From contig NZ_CABFVH010000021.1 in assembly GCF_902141855.1 (NCBI RefSeq), positions 1 to 64,000 of the forward strand: a stretch of DNA of 64,000 nt. The letters are read 5' to 3'. Under the pieces are notes generated by a model that saw only the letters and a program-made list of their open reading frames with translations, was not told where the DNA came from and searched no databases. Source of the stretch: Methylobacterium dankookense. GTDB lineage: Bacteria; Pseudomonadota; Alphaproteobacteria; Rhizobiales; Beijerinckiaceae. A program made the translations under genes and the position numbers. Below are positions 45,130 to 55,850 of this stretch, in pieces; position 1 is the stretch's first letter, and each line of letters opens with the position of its first letter.

Positions 45130-46575
45130 CTACTTGTAGCAAACGCTCTTCGCCGCCTCGACGACCTCGGCCACCGAGGGCAGCGCGAGCTTCTCGAGGT
45201 TCGCCGCGTAGGGCATCGGCACGTCCTTGCCGGTGATGCGCAGGACCGGCGCGTCGAGATAGTCGAAGGCGTCGACCATCAGCCGGGCCGAGATCTCGGC
45301 GCCGACGCCCGATTGCGGGAAGCCCTCCTCGACGGTGATGCAGCGGCCGGTCTTCTTGACCGACTCGACCACCGTGTCGGTGTCCATCGGGCGGATGGTG
45401 CGCAGGTCGATCACCTCGGCCTCGATGCCTTGCTCGGCGAGAGCCTGCGCGGCCTTGAGCGCGTAGGTCATGCCGATGGCGAAGGAGACGATGGTCACGT
45501 CCGTGCCCGGGCGGTGGATCTTCGCCTTGCCGATCGGCAGCACGAAATCCTCCAGCTTCGGCACCGGGAAGGACTGGCCGTAGAGGATCTCGTTCTCGAG
45601 GAAGATCACCGGGTTCGGGTCGCGGATCGCGGCCTTGAGCAGGCCCTTGGCGTCCGAGGCCGTGTAGGGGGCGATCACCTTGAGGCCGGGCACGTTCGAG
45701 TACCAGGCCGAATAGTCGTGGCTGTGCTGGGCGGCCACGCGGGCGGCGGCGCCGTTGGGGCCGCGGAACACGATCGGGCAGCCGAGCTGGCCGCCGGACA
45801 TGTAGAGGGTCTTGGCCGCCGAGTTGATGATCTGGTCGATCGCCTGCATGGCGAAGTTGAAGGTCATGAACTCCACGATCGGCTTCAGGCCGGCGAGCGC
45901 CGCGCCGACGCCGATGCCGGCGAAGCCGTGCTCGGTGATCGGCGTGTCGACCACGCGCTTGGCGCCGAATTCCTGCAGCAGGTTCTGCGTGACCTTGTAG
46001 GCGCCCTGGTACTCGGCGACCTCCTCGCCCATGACGAAGACGTCGGGGTCGCGGCGCATCTCCTCGGCCATGGCGTCGCGCAGGGCCTCGCGCACGGTCT
46101 GGGTGACCATCGGCGTGTCGGCCGGGAACTCGGCCATCACCGGTGCCTCGGCCTTGTTGGTGATCACGGCCGGCGCCGCCGGGGCGCGGGGCGCATCCTC
46201 GCCGGACTTGGCGACCGGCGCCGGCTTCTCGGCCTGGCCCTCCGCCTGCATGTCCGGGGTCGGGGCCGGCGGGCCGCCGGAGCCGTTGGGCTTGGCCTTG
46301 CCGCCGCCGGAGGCCGCGGCGGAGACGTCCTCGCCCTCGGCGGCGATGATCGCGATCGGCGTGTTGACGGCGACGCCCTCGGTGCCCTCCTCGATCAGGA
46401 TCTTGGCGAGCACGCCCTCGTCGATGGCCTCGACCTCCATCGTGGCCTTGTCGGTCTCGATCTCGGCGAGCACGTCGCCGGACTTGACCGCGTCGCCCTC
46501 CTTCTTGAGCCACTTGGCGAGCTTGCCCTCCTCCATGGTGGGCGAGAGGGCGGGCATGAGGATGTCGGTCGCCAT
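45130..46575 (-). CDS. pdhB: Pyruvate dehydrogenase E1 beta with N-terminal lipoyl domain
   Basis: A 481-residue E1 beta. Residues 1-80 are a lipoyl domain ([19 protein letters not shown]) nearly identical to that of PdhC, then an Ala/Pro linker. The transketolase-like Pyr domain starts at about 150 ([35 protein letters not shown], broken at its turn) and the C-terminal domain contains [16 protein letters not shown]. An extra lipoyl domain on E1 beta is characteristic of alphaproteobacteria. It is 61 bases after pdhA. Confidence 0.95.
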   Translation of the reverse strand: MATDILMPALSPTMEEGKLAKWLKKEGDAVKSGDVLAEIETDKATMEVEAIDEGVLAKILIEEGTEGVAVNTPIAIIAAEGEDVSAAASGGGKAKPNGSGGPPAPTPDMQAEGQAEKPAPVAKSGEDAPRAPAAPAVITNKAEAPVMAEFPADTPMVTQTVREALRDAMAEEMRRDPDVFVMGEEVAEYQGAYKVTQNLLQEFGAKRVVDTPITEHGFAGIGVGAALAGLKPIVEFMTFNFAMQAIDQIINSAAKTLYMSGGQLGCPIVFRGPNGAAARVAAQHSHDYSAWYSNVPGLKVIAPYTASDAKGLLKAAIRDPNPVIFLENEILYGQSFPVPKLEDFVLPIGKAKIHRPGTDVTIVSFAIGMTYALKAAQALAEQGIEAEVIDLRTIRPMDTDTVVESVKKTGRCITVEEGFPQSGVGAEISARLMVDAFDYLDAPVLRITGKDVPMPYAANLEKLALPSVAEVVEAAKSVCYK

Positions 46576-46636
46576 GTCTTGCTCTGTGGTGGGGCTGCGG
46601 GGCGGCCTGGAAGGGATCTGCGGAGCGCGCGCCGGC

Positions 46637-47701
46637 TCAGGCGTTCGCTTCGAGCAGGATGTCGGTCCACAGCTCGGACGGATCCGGCTCGGGATCGTTC
46701 GTCGCGAACTCGGCGGAGTCGTTGACGATCTCGCGCGCCTTGGCGTCGGTGGCCTTGAGGTCGGCCTCGGGCACGCCGTGCAATTCGAGCAGGCGCTTGC
46801 GCACCATCTCGATCGGGTCGTGCTCGTCGCGCATCTTGGACACCTCGTCCTTCGACCGGTACTTGGCCGGGTCGGACATGGAGTGGCCACGATAGCGGTA
46901 GGTCTGCATCTCCAGGATGTAGGGGCCCTGGCCCGAGCGGGCATGCTCGATGGCGCGGGTGGCGGCCTCGCGCACCGTGCGCACGTCCATGCCGTCCACC
47001 TGCTCGCCGGGGATGCCGAAGGAGAGGCCGCGCTTCGAGAAATCCGTCTGCGCCGAGGCGCGGGCCACCGAGGTGCCCATGGCGTAGCGGTTGTTCTCGA
47101 TGACGTAGACGACCGGCAGCTTCCAGAGGGCCGCCATGTTGAAGCTCTCGTAGACCTGGCCCTGGTTGGCTGCGCCGTCGCCCATATAGGTCAGGCTGAC
47201 CTTGCCGTTCTCGCGGTAATGGTCGGCGAAGGCGAGGCCCGTGCCGAGCGAGACCTGGGCGCCGACGATGCCGTGGCCGCCGAAGAACTGCTTCTCGCGG
47301 CTGAACATGTGCATCGAGCCGCCCTTGCCGCGGGAATAGCCCCCGCGCCGTCCGGTCAGCTCGGCCATCACCCCCTTCGGGTCCATGCCGCAGGCGAGCA
47401 TGTGGCCGTGGTCGCGGTAGCCGGTGATGACCTGGTCGCCCTCGACCGAGGCCATCTGCATGCCGATCACCACGGCCTCCTGGCCGATATAGAGGTGGCA
47501 GAAGCCGCCGATCAGGCCCATGCCGTAGAGCTGGCCCGCCTTCTCCTCGAAGCGGCGGATCAGCAGCATCTCGTGATAGGCGTGGAGGTCTTCGTCGCGG
47601 CTGAACTGGGGCGCATTGGGCGCCGGCCGGTGGGCGGCCTCGGCTTTCTGCGGGGTGGCGGCGTCAGGCTTCGATTGTCCCGCGTTCTTTGCGGCGGCCA
47701 T
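46637..47701 (-). CDS. pdhA: Pyruvate dehydrogenase E1 alpha
   Basis: A 354-residue thiamine-diphosphate enzyme that decarboxylates pyruvate and, with E1 beta, acetylates lipoyl groups. The ThDP/Mg motif is [21 protein letters not shown]...NN, and the phosphorylation-loop equivalent [15 protein letters not shown] is present. An Ala/Pro/Lys-rich N-terminal 35 residues precede the fold. It heads the pdh run; the promoter is probably in 47702-47831. Confidence 0.95.
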   Translation of the reverse strand: MAAAKNAGQSKPDAATPQKAEAAHRPAPNAPQFSRDEDLHAYHEMLLIRRFEEKAGQLYGMGLIGGFCHLYIGQEAVVIGMQMASVEGDQVITGYRDHGHMLACGMDPKGVMAELTGRRGGYSRGKGGSMHMFSREKQFFGGHGIVGAQVSLGTGLAFADHYRENGKVSLTYMGDGAANQGQVYESFNMAALWKLPVVYVIENNRYAMGTSVARASAQTDFSKRGLSFGIPGEQVDGMDVRTVREAATRAIEHARSGQGPYILEMQTYRYRGHSMSDPAKYRSKDEVSKMRDEHDPIEMVRKRLLELHGVPEADLKATDAKAREIVNDSAEFATNDPEPDPSELWTDILLEANA

Positions 47702-47831
47702 CGCTTGCTCCCCGGCATTTGTCCGTTGCGAGGATCGTTTAGGCCAGGAAACCGGCGATGGCGAGGGCCGTTCCTCTGACAGGACGCCGCGATCTGTCAG
47801 GACGTGGTGACCAGCCGGTCAGATAGACTGT

Positions 47832-48143
47832 TCAGGGGGTGATAATGACCACGTCGTTGGCATGCACGCGACCGAGAACGATTCGGGCGCGCTCTTCCAG
47901 GAGGTCGCGGTCGATCTGCTCGCTGCGCAGGAGCGCCACGCGATGCTCCCAGGTCGCGCGCTCGGCCTTCGCCGCGGCGAGTTCCTGGGACAGCCCGTAA
48001 GCCTCGATCTTCAGGGCGCGCTTGGCCTCGAGGCCGCGGTTCCCGCTCTCCGCCTGATAGACGAAATAGCCGACGACGAGGGCCGACACGGTCCAAAGAC
48101 CGAGCGGGAGCACGACCATTCTGACGCGGCGACGGACGACCAT
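47832..48143 (-). CDS. ftsB: FtsB/DivIC-type septum formation initiator
   Basis: A 103-residue bitopic membrane protein. A short basic cytoplasmic start, one membrane span (MVVLPLGLWTVSALVVGYFV), then a coiled coil (GLEAKRALKIEAYGLSQELAAAKAERATWEHRVALL, in heptads) and the family end DLLEERARIVLGRVHANDVVI. It belongs to the FtsQLB divisome subcomplex. The place between eno and pdhA is conserved in alphaproteobacteria. Confidence 0.9.
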   Translation of the reverse strand: MVVRRRVRMVVLPLGLWTVSALVVGYFVYQAESGNRGLEAKRALKIEAYGLSQELAAAKAERATWEHRVALLRSEQIDRDLLEERARIVLGRVHANDVVIITP

Positions 48144-48177
48144 GCGCCGACCATCGCCGCGCAGGGTTAGGAAATGC

Positions 48178-50110
<1,933 letters not shown>

Positions 50111-50560
50111 ATGACGAACGACGCTCTGCAGCTCGGCCAGGCCATCCCCCTCCCCGCCTCGCCCGAAGAGGCCCGCCTCGACCGGGTGCCCAACCCCCAT
50201 GCCGATACGGATTACTGCGCCCGCTTCACCGCGCCCGAGTTCACCTCGCTCTGTCCGGTGACCGGCCAGCCCGATTTCGCGATCCTGGTGATCGACTACG
50301 TGCCGGACCGCTGGCTCGTCGAATCGAAGTCGCTGAAGCTTTATCTCGGGTCGTTCCGCAACCACGGCGCCTTCCACGAGGATTGCACGGTGGCCATCGG
50401 CAAGGCGCTCGCGGGGCTGCTGGAGCCGCGCTACCTGCGGATCGGCGGCTTCTGGTACCCGCGCGGCGGCATCCCGATCGACGTGTTCTGGCAGACCGGC
50501 GAGCCCCCGAAGACCGTGTGGCTGCCCGATCCCGGGGTTCCGCCCTACCGCGCGCGTTAG
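50111..50560 (+). CDS. queF: NADPH-dependent preQ0 reductase QueF
   Basis: A 149-residue T-fold enzyme that reduces 7-cyano-7-deazaguanine to preQ1 in queuosine synthesis. The catalytic Cys lies in [15 protein letters not shown] and the QueF-specific motif [20 protein letters not shown], which binds NADPH and the substrate, follows. It is the short unimodular form. It stands alone, divergent from eno. Confidence 0.95.
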   Translation: MTNDALQLGQAIPLPASPEEARLDRVPNPHADTDYCARFTAPEFTSLCPVTGQPDFAILVIDYVPDRWLVESKSLKLYLGSFRNHGAFHEDCTVAIGKALAGLLEPRYLRIGGFWYPRGGIPIDVFWQTGEPPKTVWLPDPGVPPYRAR

Positions 50561-50626
50561 AGCGCTCTTGAGCCGAAGCGGACACCGGTTCGGCGAAAGA
50601 GAGCGCGTCAGGACAACGGCTCCGAG
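50561..50626 (+). repeat. Family C repeat after queF
   Basis: AGCGCTCTTGAGCCGAAGCGG, shortened here to its core GCCGAAGCGGACACCGGTTC, then GAAAGAGAGCGCGTCA and AACGGCTCCGAG. It starts directly at the queF stop and matches 23353-23415 and the copy inside bphP. Confidence 0.6.
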
Positions 50627-50688
50627 GCGCAAACGAGAAGGGCGGCCGGCTCGCGCCGACCGCCCCTGAAACCCGATGCGGCTTCCCC

Positions 50689-50988
50689 TTAATAGGGGTA
50701 GCCGTAGTAGCCATAGCCCGGCGCGGCGTAGCCGCCACCATAGCCGTCACGGTAGTAGGCGTCACGGGCGGCACCCGCCGCGATCGCGCCGGCGGCGAGG
50801 CCGGCGATGCCGAGGCCGACGGCGGCACCGGTCCCGATGCCGCGGCGGCCGCGATAGCCGCCATAGCCGTAGCCGGCATGCGGGGCGTAGCCGTGGCCGT
50901 AATAGCCGCGCGGGCGAGCGTCGGCCGAGGTCGCGGCGAAGGCGCCGAGCGACAGGGCGGCAACGGAAGCGATAGCGATCTTGCGCAT
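50689..50988 (-). CDS. Small secreted Gly/Tyr-rich protein
   Basis: Ninety-nine residues. A classic signal peptide (MRKIAIASVAALSLGAFAATSADA, cleavage after ADA) precedes a Gly/Tyr/Arg-rich region, then a hydrophobic Ala/Gly stretch (GTGAAVGLGIAGLAAGAIAAGAA) like a glycine-zipper, and a second Gly/Tyr repeat to the end. It is probably surface- or outer-membrane-associated. Similar proteins are common and of unknown function in Methylobacterium-like bacteria. Confidence 0.75.
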   Translation of the reverse strand: MRKIAIASVAALSLGAFAATSADARPRGYYGHGYAPHAGYGYGGYRGRRGIGTGAAVGLGIAGLAAGAIAAGAARDAYYRDGYGGGYAAPGYGYYGYPY

Positions 50989-51475
50989 GTGTCCCTTTCT
51001 CGATCTTGGATCGGAGTTGGACGGTCAACGCGAGCGTGACGGAAAGGGTTCCGCCAATCTTCGCCGGATTGGACCAAGTCACGCCCGCTCTCGGACGGTG
51101 CGGCCGGGCCACTCTCGCAAATGAATGCGACCTGAACGCGTTCGCCGACTTGTGAGACTTGTCCTGGCGCGAGGCATGAGCGGCGTTTGCTATGACGGTC
51201 GCGCCGGTCATACGACATCCGGGTGATCCCTTCGGGATGGCGGATGTCGCCTTCGCTCGAGCGCTGCGCGGGCTTGCCGATACCGCGTCCGGTCCGATCA
51301 ACCGGGCGCGGTATCAGACCCGTCCTGGCCAGAATGCCTGCGAGGGGGCAGCTTGCCCCGGCTTCATCTCAGCACCGTCTCCGGCTTCGTGCCGCCGGAG
51401 ACCTGTGCGAAGCGGGGCCGTGAAATCCGGCAGTGGAGCAGCTAGGCTGCACGCGCCATCTGGAGCCACCCGCGC
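50989..51475. other. Gap without supported gene
   Basis: About 490 bases. Frames open on the plus strand have compositions of GC-rich shadow frames and no motif. The left end holds the promoter of the secreted-protein gene, with AAAGGGA before its start as ribosome-binding site. Nothing else is seen. Confidence 0.4.
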
Positions 51476-52144
51476 ATGGACACCCTCACGCTCATCCTCG
51501 ACACCTTCGCCCCGATCGCCGGGCGCAGGATCCTCGATCTCGGTTGCGGGCCCGGGATCCTCGCCAAGGCGCTCGCGGCCGAGGGGGCTGACGTCACCGG
51601 CATCGATCCGGGCGAGGCTGCGATCGCGGCGGCCCGGTCCCGGGTTCCGGCGGGGCGCTTCGAGCAGGCTTCCGCCGAAGCCCTGCCCTTCGCGGATGCC
51701 GAATTCGACGGGGCGGTGATCCTCAACGCCCTGCACCACGTGCCGAACCCGCGCACCGCGCTCGCCGAGGCGGGGCGCGTGGTCGGCCCCGGCCGGCCGA
51801 TCGTCGTGGTGGAGCCGCTCGCCGAGGGCAGCTTCTTCGCGGCGCTGAAGCCGATCGAGGACGAGACCGAGATCCGCGCCGCGGCGCAGGCGGCCATCGC
51901 CGCCGCGGTCGCCGGAGGCGCCTTCGCCTGCCGCCGCGACATGACCTTCGAGCGGCATGAGACCTTCGCGGACCTCGCCGCCTTCCTCGCCCGCGTCACC
52001 GCGGTGGATCCGGCCCGGCAGGCGGCGATCGAGGCCGACGCGGCCAACATCGCCGCCGCCTTCGAGGCTGCCGCGACCCGCACGCCAGAGGGCTACGGCC
52101 TCACGCAGCCCCTGCGGGCGCATGTCCTCGTGCCGGCGGGCTGA
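51476..52144 (+). CDS. Class I SAM-dependent methyltransferase
   Basis: A 222-residue methyltransferase of the UbiE/Methyltransf_11 type. Motif I is ILDLGCGPGILAKALA, the acidic end of strand 2 is VTGIDPGEAA, and motif II/post II is FDGAVILNALHHVPNPRTALAEAGRVV. The substrate is unknown. It stands alone, with a family A repeat after it. Confidence 0.85.
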   Translation: MDTLTLILDTFAPIAGRRILDLGCGPGILAKALAAEGADVTGIDPGEAAIAAARSRVPAGRFEQASAEALPFADAEFDGAVILNALHHVPNPRTALAEAGRVVGPGRPIVVVEPLAEGSFFAALKPIEDETEIRAAAQAAIAAAVAGGAFACRRDMTFERHETFADLAAFLARVTAVDPARQAAIEADAANIAAAFEAAATRTPEGYGLTQPLRAHVLVPAG

Positions 52145-52151
52145 CCGGACG

Positions 52152-52262
52152 GGTGCCGAGAGGGGTCATCCCTCTCGCGGGTCCAGGGCGGAGCCCTGGG
52201 GCTTCAAGCCAGGGCTCCGCCCCGGCACCCGGCCAAAGGGATGATCCCTTTGGAATCCCGAT
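52152..52262 (-). repeat. Intergenic palindromic repeat, family A
   Basis: Hairpins GAGAGGG..CCCTCTC, CCAGGGCGGAGCCCTGG, AGGGCTCCGCCC and AAAGGGATGATCCCTTT fill the gap between the convergent methyltransferase and kdsA genes. Reverse complement of the unit at 2878-2995. Here it could serve as a two-way terminator. Confidence 0.7.
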
Positions 52263-52264
52263 GA

Positions 52265-53116
52265 TCAGAGGACGGGGCGGGCCTTGGCGAGCCTGTCGAA
52301 GGCGACGAGTTCGTCGAGCAGGGCCGGCATGGCCTTGAGCGGCACCATGTTCGGGCCGTCCGAGGGGGCGCGGTCGGGATCGGGATGGGTCTCGATGAAC
52401 ACGCCGGCCACGCCCACCGCCACGGCGGCGCGGGCGAGGACGGGCACGAACTCGCGCTGGCCGCCGGAGCTCGCCCCCTGCCCGCCCGGCTGCTGCACGG
52501 AGTGGGTCGCGTCGAACACCACCGGCGCGCCGCCCGTCACGCGCGCCATGATCGGCAGGCTGCGCATGTCCGAGACCAGGGTGTTGTAGCCGAAGGAGGC
52601 GCCGCGCTCGGTGACGATGACGTTCGGGTTGCCCGCCTGCGTCACCTTGGCGGCGACATGCGCCATGTCCCAGGGCGCCAGGAACTGGCCTTTCTTGACG
52701 TTGACGGCGCGGCCGGTGCGCGCGGCAGCGAGCAGGAGGTCGGTCTGCCGGCAGAGGAAGGCCGGGATCTGCAGCACGTCCACCGTCTCGGCCACCGGCG
52801 CACATTGCTCGGCCGCGTGCACGTCGGTGAGCACGGGAAGCCCGAGCGACTCGCGGATCTCGGCGAAGATCGGCAGCGCCCCCTCCAGGCCGAGGCCGCG
52901 CGCGGTGCTGCCGGAGGTGCGGTTCGCCTTGTCGAAGGAGGCCTTGAACACGAGCCCGAGCCCGAGCCGCGCGGCCATCTCCTTCAGCGCCGCGGCGATC
53001 TCCAGGGCGTGGCTGCGGCCCTCGAGCTGGCAGGGGCCGGCGATCAGGGCGAGCGGCAGGTGGTTGCCGAAGGCGGCGTCGCCGACGCGGACGGTGATGG
53101 GCTGTTCGTTCGACAT
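52265..53116 (-). CDS. kdsA: 3-deoxy-8-phosphooctulonate synthase
   Basis: A 283-residue enzyme condensing PEP with arabinose 5-phosphate to Kdo-8-phosphate for lipid A core. [68 protein letters not shown] and [13 protein letters not shown] are family signatures; the Cys in GPCQLEG is the metal Cys of metal-dependent KdsA. It lies upstream of an unknown secreted-protein gene on the same strand order. Confidence 0.95.
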   Translation of the reverse strand: MSNEQPITVRVGDAAFGNHLPLALIAGPCQLEGRSHALEIAAALKEMAARLGLGLVFKASFDKANRTSGSTARGLGLEGALPIFAEIRESLGLPVLTDVHAAEQCAPVAETVDVLQIPAFLCRQTDLLLAAARTGRAVNVKKGQFLAPWDMAHVAAKVTQAGNPNVIVTERGASFGYNTLVSDMRSLPIMARVTGGAPVVFDATHSVQQPGGQGASSGGQREFVPVLARAAVAVGVAGVFIETHPDPDRAPSDGPNMVPLKAMPALLDELVAFDRLAKARPVL

Positions 53117-53125
53117 GCCCTGCCT

Positions 53126-53629
53126 CTAGCCGGCCTGGGCGCTCCGCGGAAGGTGCGCCTTGCGATGCAGGATTGCGCCCCGGTCCATCTCGACGACGCA
53201 GATGGTGAGCAGCCCGGCGAGGCTGTCGCCGCGCGGTCCGGTCTCGCAGCGCAGGGAGAGGCGTCCGTCCCGGCCCTGCATCGGCGCCCCGGCGAGGAGC
53301 GAATCCTGGTGGAGGCGCAGGGCCAGAGCCTCGGCGCGTCCCGGCTCCGTCCCGGCGAGCGCCTGTGCGGCGAGGCCGACCAGGGCGAAGAAGCGCGGAA
53401 TCGGCTCGCGGTCGAGGGCGCCGAGGACGATCCGCCGCGGCGCGCGGCAATCGAGGCTCATCCGCTCCGCATCGGCGGCCCGGAACACTGCCCCCGGCTC
53501 CGCCCGCCCGGCCAGCGAGGCGCCGGTGACGCGGATCACCCGGGCGGCGAGCGCGTCGCAGGACTCCGCGCGCGCGCCGGTGGGGGCGAGCGTCGCGGCG
53601 AGGAGAAGCAGGGCGGGAGCGGCGCGCAT
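53126..53629 (-). CDS. Secreted protein of unknown function
   Basis: A 167-residue ORF with an N-terminal signal peptide (MRAAPALLLLAATLAPTGARA) and four Cys in the mature part, which may form disulfides. The start at 53629 follows AGGA. It ends nine bases before kdsA begins, so they may be co-transcribed. No family recognised. Confidence 0.6.
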   Translation of the reverse strand: MRAAPALLLLAATLAPTGARAESCDALAARVIRVTGASLAGRAEPGAVFRAADAERMSLDCRAPRRIVLGALDREPIPRFFALVGLAAQALAGTEPGRAEALALRLHQDSLLAGAPMQGRDGRLSLRCETGPRGDSLAGLLTICVVEMDRGAILHRKAHLPRSAQAG

Positions 53630-53730
53630 CCTGGCGTCCTCGGAGCCTCCGGCGGGCGCCGCCCCATGGGGCGCCCGCCGGGGCTTCATAGCCTGCCGCG
53701 GCAGGCCGGGAAACCGCGGCCCCAACAGGC

Positions 53731-53760
53731 AGCGCCGGCCCCCGCGAGAGGGCCGGCGCT
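53731..53760 (-). terminator. Hairpin downstream of degP
   Basis: AGCGCCGGCCC and its exact complement enclose CCGCGAGA. It lies 25 bases after the degP stop. There is no T-run, but the stem is strong. A second hairpin, GGCGGGCGCC..GGCGCCCGCC, lies at about 53651-53680. Confidence 0.5.
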
Positions 53761-53784
53761 TCCGTGAAGGGCCCTGGACCTGGA

Positions 53785-55314
53785 TCAGCCGGCCTTGCTC
53801 AGCGACACCGCGACGAAGCGGGTGACGCCCTTGCCGTTCTTGACCCGCATCAGCACCGCCTTGCGGCCCGACGACTCGGCGGCACGGATCTGCGCGGCGA
53901 CGTCGGAGGGCTTCGACACGCTCTTGCCGCCGACATCGAGGATCAGGTCGCCCTGCTCGATGCCCTTGGCCGCCGCCGGCCCGTCCGGATCGACCTCGAC
54001 CACCGCCACGCCCTGGTCGGCGAGGCCGACATCCGAGGCCGGGGCGAGGTTGAGGCCCAGCCGCGGCTGGCCGTTGGCGGTGTCGCTGTCGCGGGTCGCG
54101 ACCTTGGTGCCCTCGTTCGGCAGAGCGCCGAGGGTGATCGTGGCGGTGTCGGCCTTGCCGCCGCGCAGGTAGGCGATGTCGACCTTGGCGCCGGGCTTCA
54201 GCCCCGCGATCCGGCGCGACAGCTCCCGGGCGTCGTTGACGGGATTGCCGTCGACCTTCTCGATCACGTCGCCGGACTTGATACCGGCCTTGGCGGCGGG
54301 CGTGCCGTCCTCGGCATGGTCGACGAGGGCACCCTTCGGCCGGTCGAGGCCGAGCCCTTCCGCGATGTCCTGCGTCACCGGCTGGACCTGCACGCCGAGA
54401 TAGCCGCGGGCGACCTTGCCGTCCGTGCGGAGCTGCTCGACCACCGCCTGCACCGTCTCGGCCGGGATCGCGAAGGCGAGGCCGACGCTGCCGCCCGACG
54501 GCGAGGCGATCGCGGTGTTCACCCCCACCACCTCGCCGTTGACGTTGAAGGTGGGGCCGCCCGAATTGCCCTTGTTGATCGGCGCGTCGATCTGCAGGAA
54601 GTCGTCGTAGGGGCCGGCGCCGATGTCGCGGCCGCGGGCCGAGACGATGCCCGCCGTCACCGTGCCGCCGAGGCCGAACGGGTTGCCGATCGCCACCACC
54701 CAGTCGCCGACCCGCGGCGCGCCCTTGCCGAACTGGACGTAGGGGTAGCTGCCCGCGTCGTTGATCTTGAGCAGCGCGATGTCGGTCTTCGAATCCTTGC
54801 CGATCACCTTGGCGTCGAGGGTGCGGCCGTCGTCGAGGGTCACCTGCACGGTCTTGGCGTGGTCCACCACGTGGTTGTTGGTCACCACGTAGCCGTCGGC
54901 CGAGATGATGAAGCCCGAGCCCACGGCGCCGCGGCCGCCCTGGCGCTGCTGGGGCATGCCGGGCTGGCCGTTCTGGCCGAAGCGGCGGAAGAACTCGCGC
55001 AGCTGCGGCGGCACGTTCTGGAGGCTGCGGCCGCCTTGGCTGCCCTGGCCGGGGCCGTCCTCGTCGTCCGCGCCCGCCGTGTCGTCGAGCTTCACCTTCA
55101 CCGAGACGACGCCGGGCTTCACCTTGTCGACGACGTTGGCGAAGGAGCCCGGCGGGTGCTCGGGCGCCTCGATCGGGGTCTTCGGCAGGGCCTGGGCGTA
55201 GGCGGGCGTGGCCGAGGGCAGGTAGGCGCTGCCGACGGCGCCGCCCGCGACGAGCGCGGCGGCGGCGACGGAAGCGAGGGCGCGGCGCGAAGGGCGGGTC
55301 TGGGTCTCGGGCAT
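53785..55314 (-). CDS. degP: Periplasmic serine protease of the Do/DegP-DegQ family
   Basis: A 509-residue HtrA protease/chaperone. Signal peptide within the first 45 residues, then a linker and a Gly/Gln/Pro-rich loop (GMPQQRQGGRG). Catalytic triad His in VVTNNHVVDHA, Asp in DSKTDIALLKI, and Ser in NKGNSGGPTFNVNG. Two PDZ domains follow, starting near VARGYLGVQVQPV and LGLNLAPASDVG. The ATG at 55314 gives the cleanest signal peptide. It handles misfolded envelope proteins. Confidence 0.93.
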   Translation of the reverse strand: MPETQTRPSRRALASVAAAALVAGGAVGSAYLPSATPAYAQALPKTPIEAPEHPPGSFANVVDKVKPGVVSVKVKLDDTAGADDEDGPGQGSQGGRSLQNVPPQLREFFRRFGQNGQPGMPQQRQGGRGAVGSGFIISADGYVVTNNHVVDHAKTVQVTLDDGRTLDAKVIGKDSKTDIALLKINDAGSYPYVQFGKGAPRVGDWVVAIGNPFGLGGTVTAGIVSARGRDIGAGPYDDFLQIDAPINKGNSGGPTFNVNGEVVGVNTAIASPSGGSVGLAFAIPAETVQAVVEQLRTDGKVARGYLGVQVQPVTQDIAEGLGLDRPKGALVDHAEDGTPAAKAGIKSGDVIEKVDGNPVNDARELSRRIAGLKPGAKVDIAYLRGGKADTATITLGALPNEGTKVATRDSDTANGQPRLGLNLAPASDVGLADQGVAVVEVDPDGPAAAKGIEQGDLILDVGGKSVSKPSDVAAQIRAAESSGRKAVLMRVKNGKGVTRFVAVSLSKAG

Positions 55315-55529
55315 CGGGGTCTCCGGTGGGCAGGTCTCTCGCCGCGGAAGCGGCATGAGCCCGTCTTAGGGAGACGCCCCTGACCCGCCCGTGGCGGACG
55401 CATTACGGTTTCGTCAGGTTCGCCGTCTCCGCGTGCCGACCTCGTTCCGGGGGGGCGGCACATCCCCGCCTTGGCCGATGCGCGCCGATCGCGCACAGAG
55501 CAGCCGCAACCTGAGCGGAGAGGCGCATC

Positions 55530-55844
55530 GTGGCCTGGATCATCCTGTTCGTCGCCGGCCTTCTGGAGACCGGCTGGGCGATCGGCCTGAAATACACGGA
55601 GGGCTTCACGCGGCTCGTGCCCTCGGTGCTGACGCTCGTCACCATGGCGGCGAGCGTGGTGCTGCTGTCCCTGGCCTTGCGCACCCTGCCCGTGGGCACC
55701 GGCTACGCGGTCTGGACCGGGATCGGCGCGGTCGGCACCGCGATTCTCGGGATCGTGCTGTTCGATGAGCCGGCGACCGCCGCCCGCCTCGCCTGTATCG
55801 GGCTGATCGTGGCGGGGATCGCCGGGCTCAAGTTCGTGTCGTGA
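55530..55844 (+). CDS. sugE: SMR-family guanidinium/quaternary ammonium exporter (SugE/Gdx)
   Basis: A 104-residue, four-span small multidrug resistance protein. [25 protein letters not shown] carries the essential Glu (ETGWA); [23 protein letters not shown] is the SugE/Gdx signature. GTG start after GAGCGGAGAGG. Gdx members export guanidinium in exchange for protons. I looked for a guanidine riboswitch in 55357-55529 and saw none that fits. Confidence 0.9.
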   Translation: MAWIILFVAGLLETGWAIGLKYTEGFTRLVPSVLTLVTMAASVVLLSLALRTLPVGTGYAVWTGIGAVGTAILGIVLFDEPATAARLACIGLIVAGIAGLKFVS

Positions 55845-55850
55845 GCCGGC

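Noticed and set aside
55357..55529. Possible guanidine riboswitch upstream of the SugE/Gdx gene
   Set aside because: No guanidine-I, -II or -III core motifs were recognised; the gap is short and lacks paired ACGR loops.
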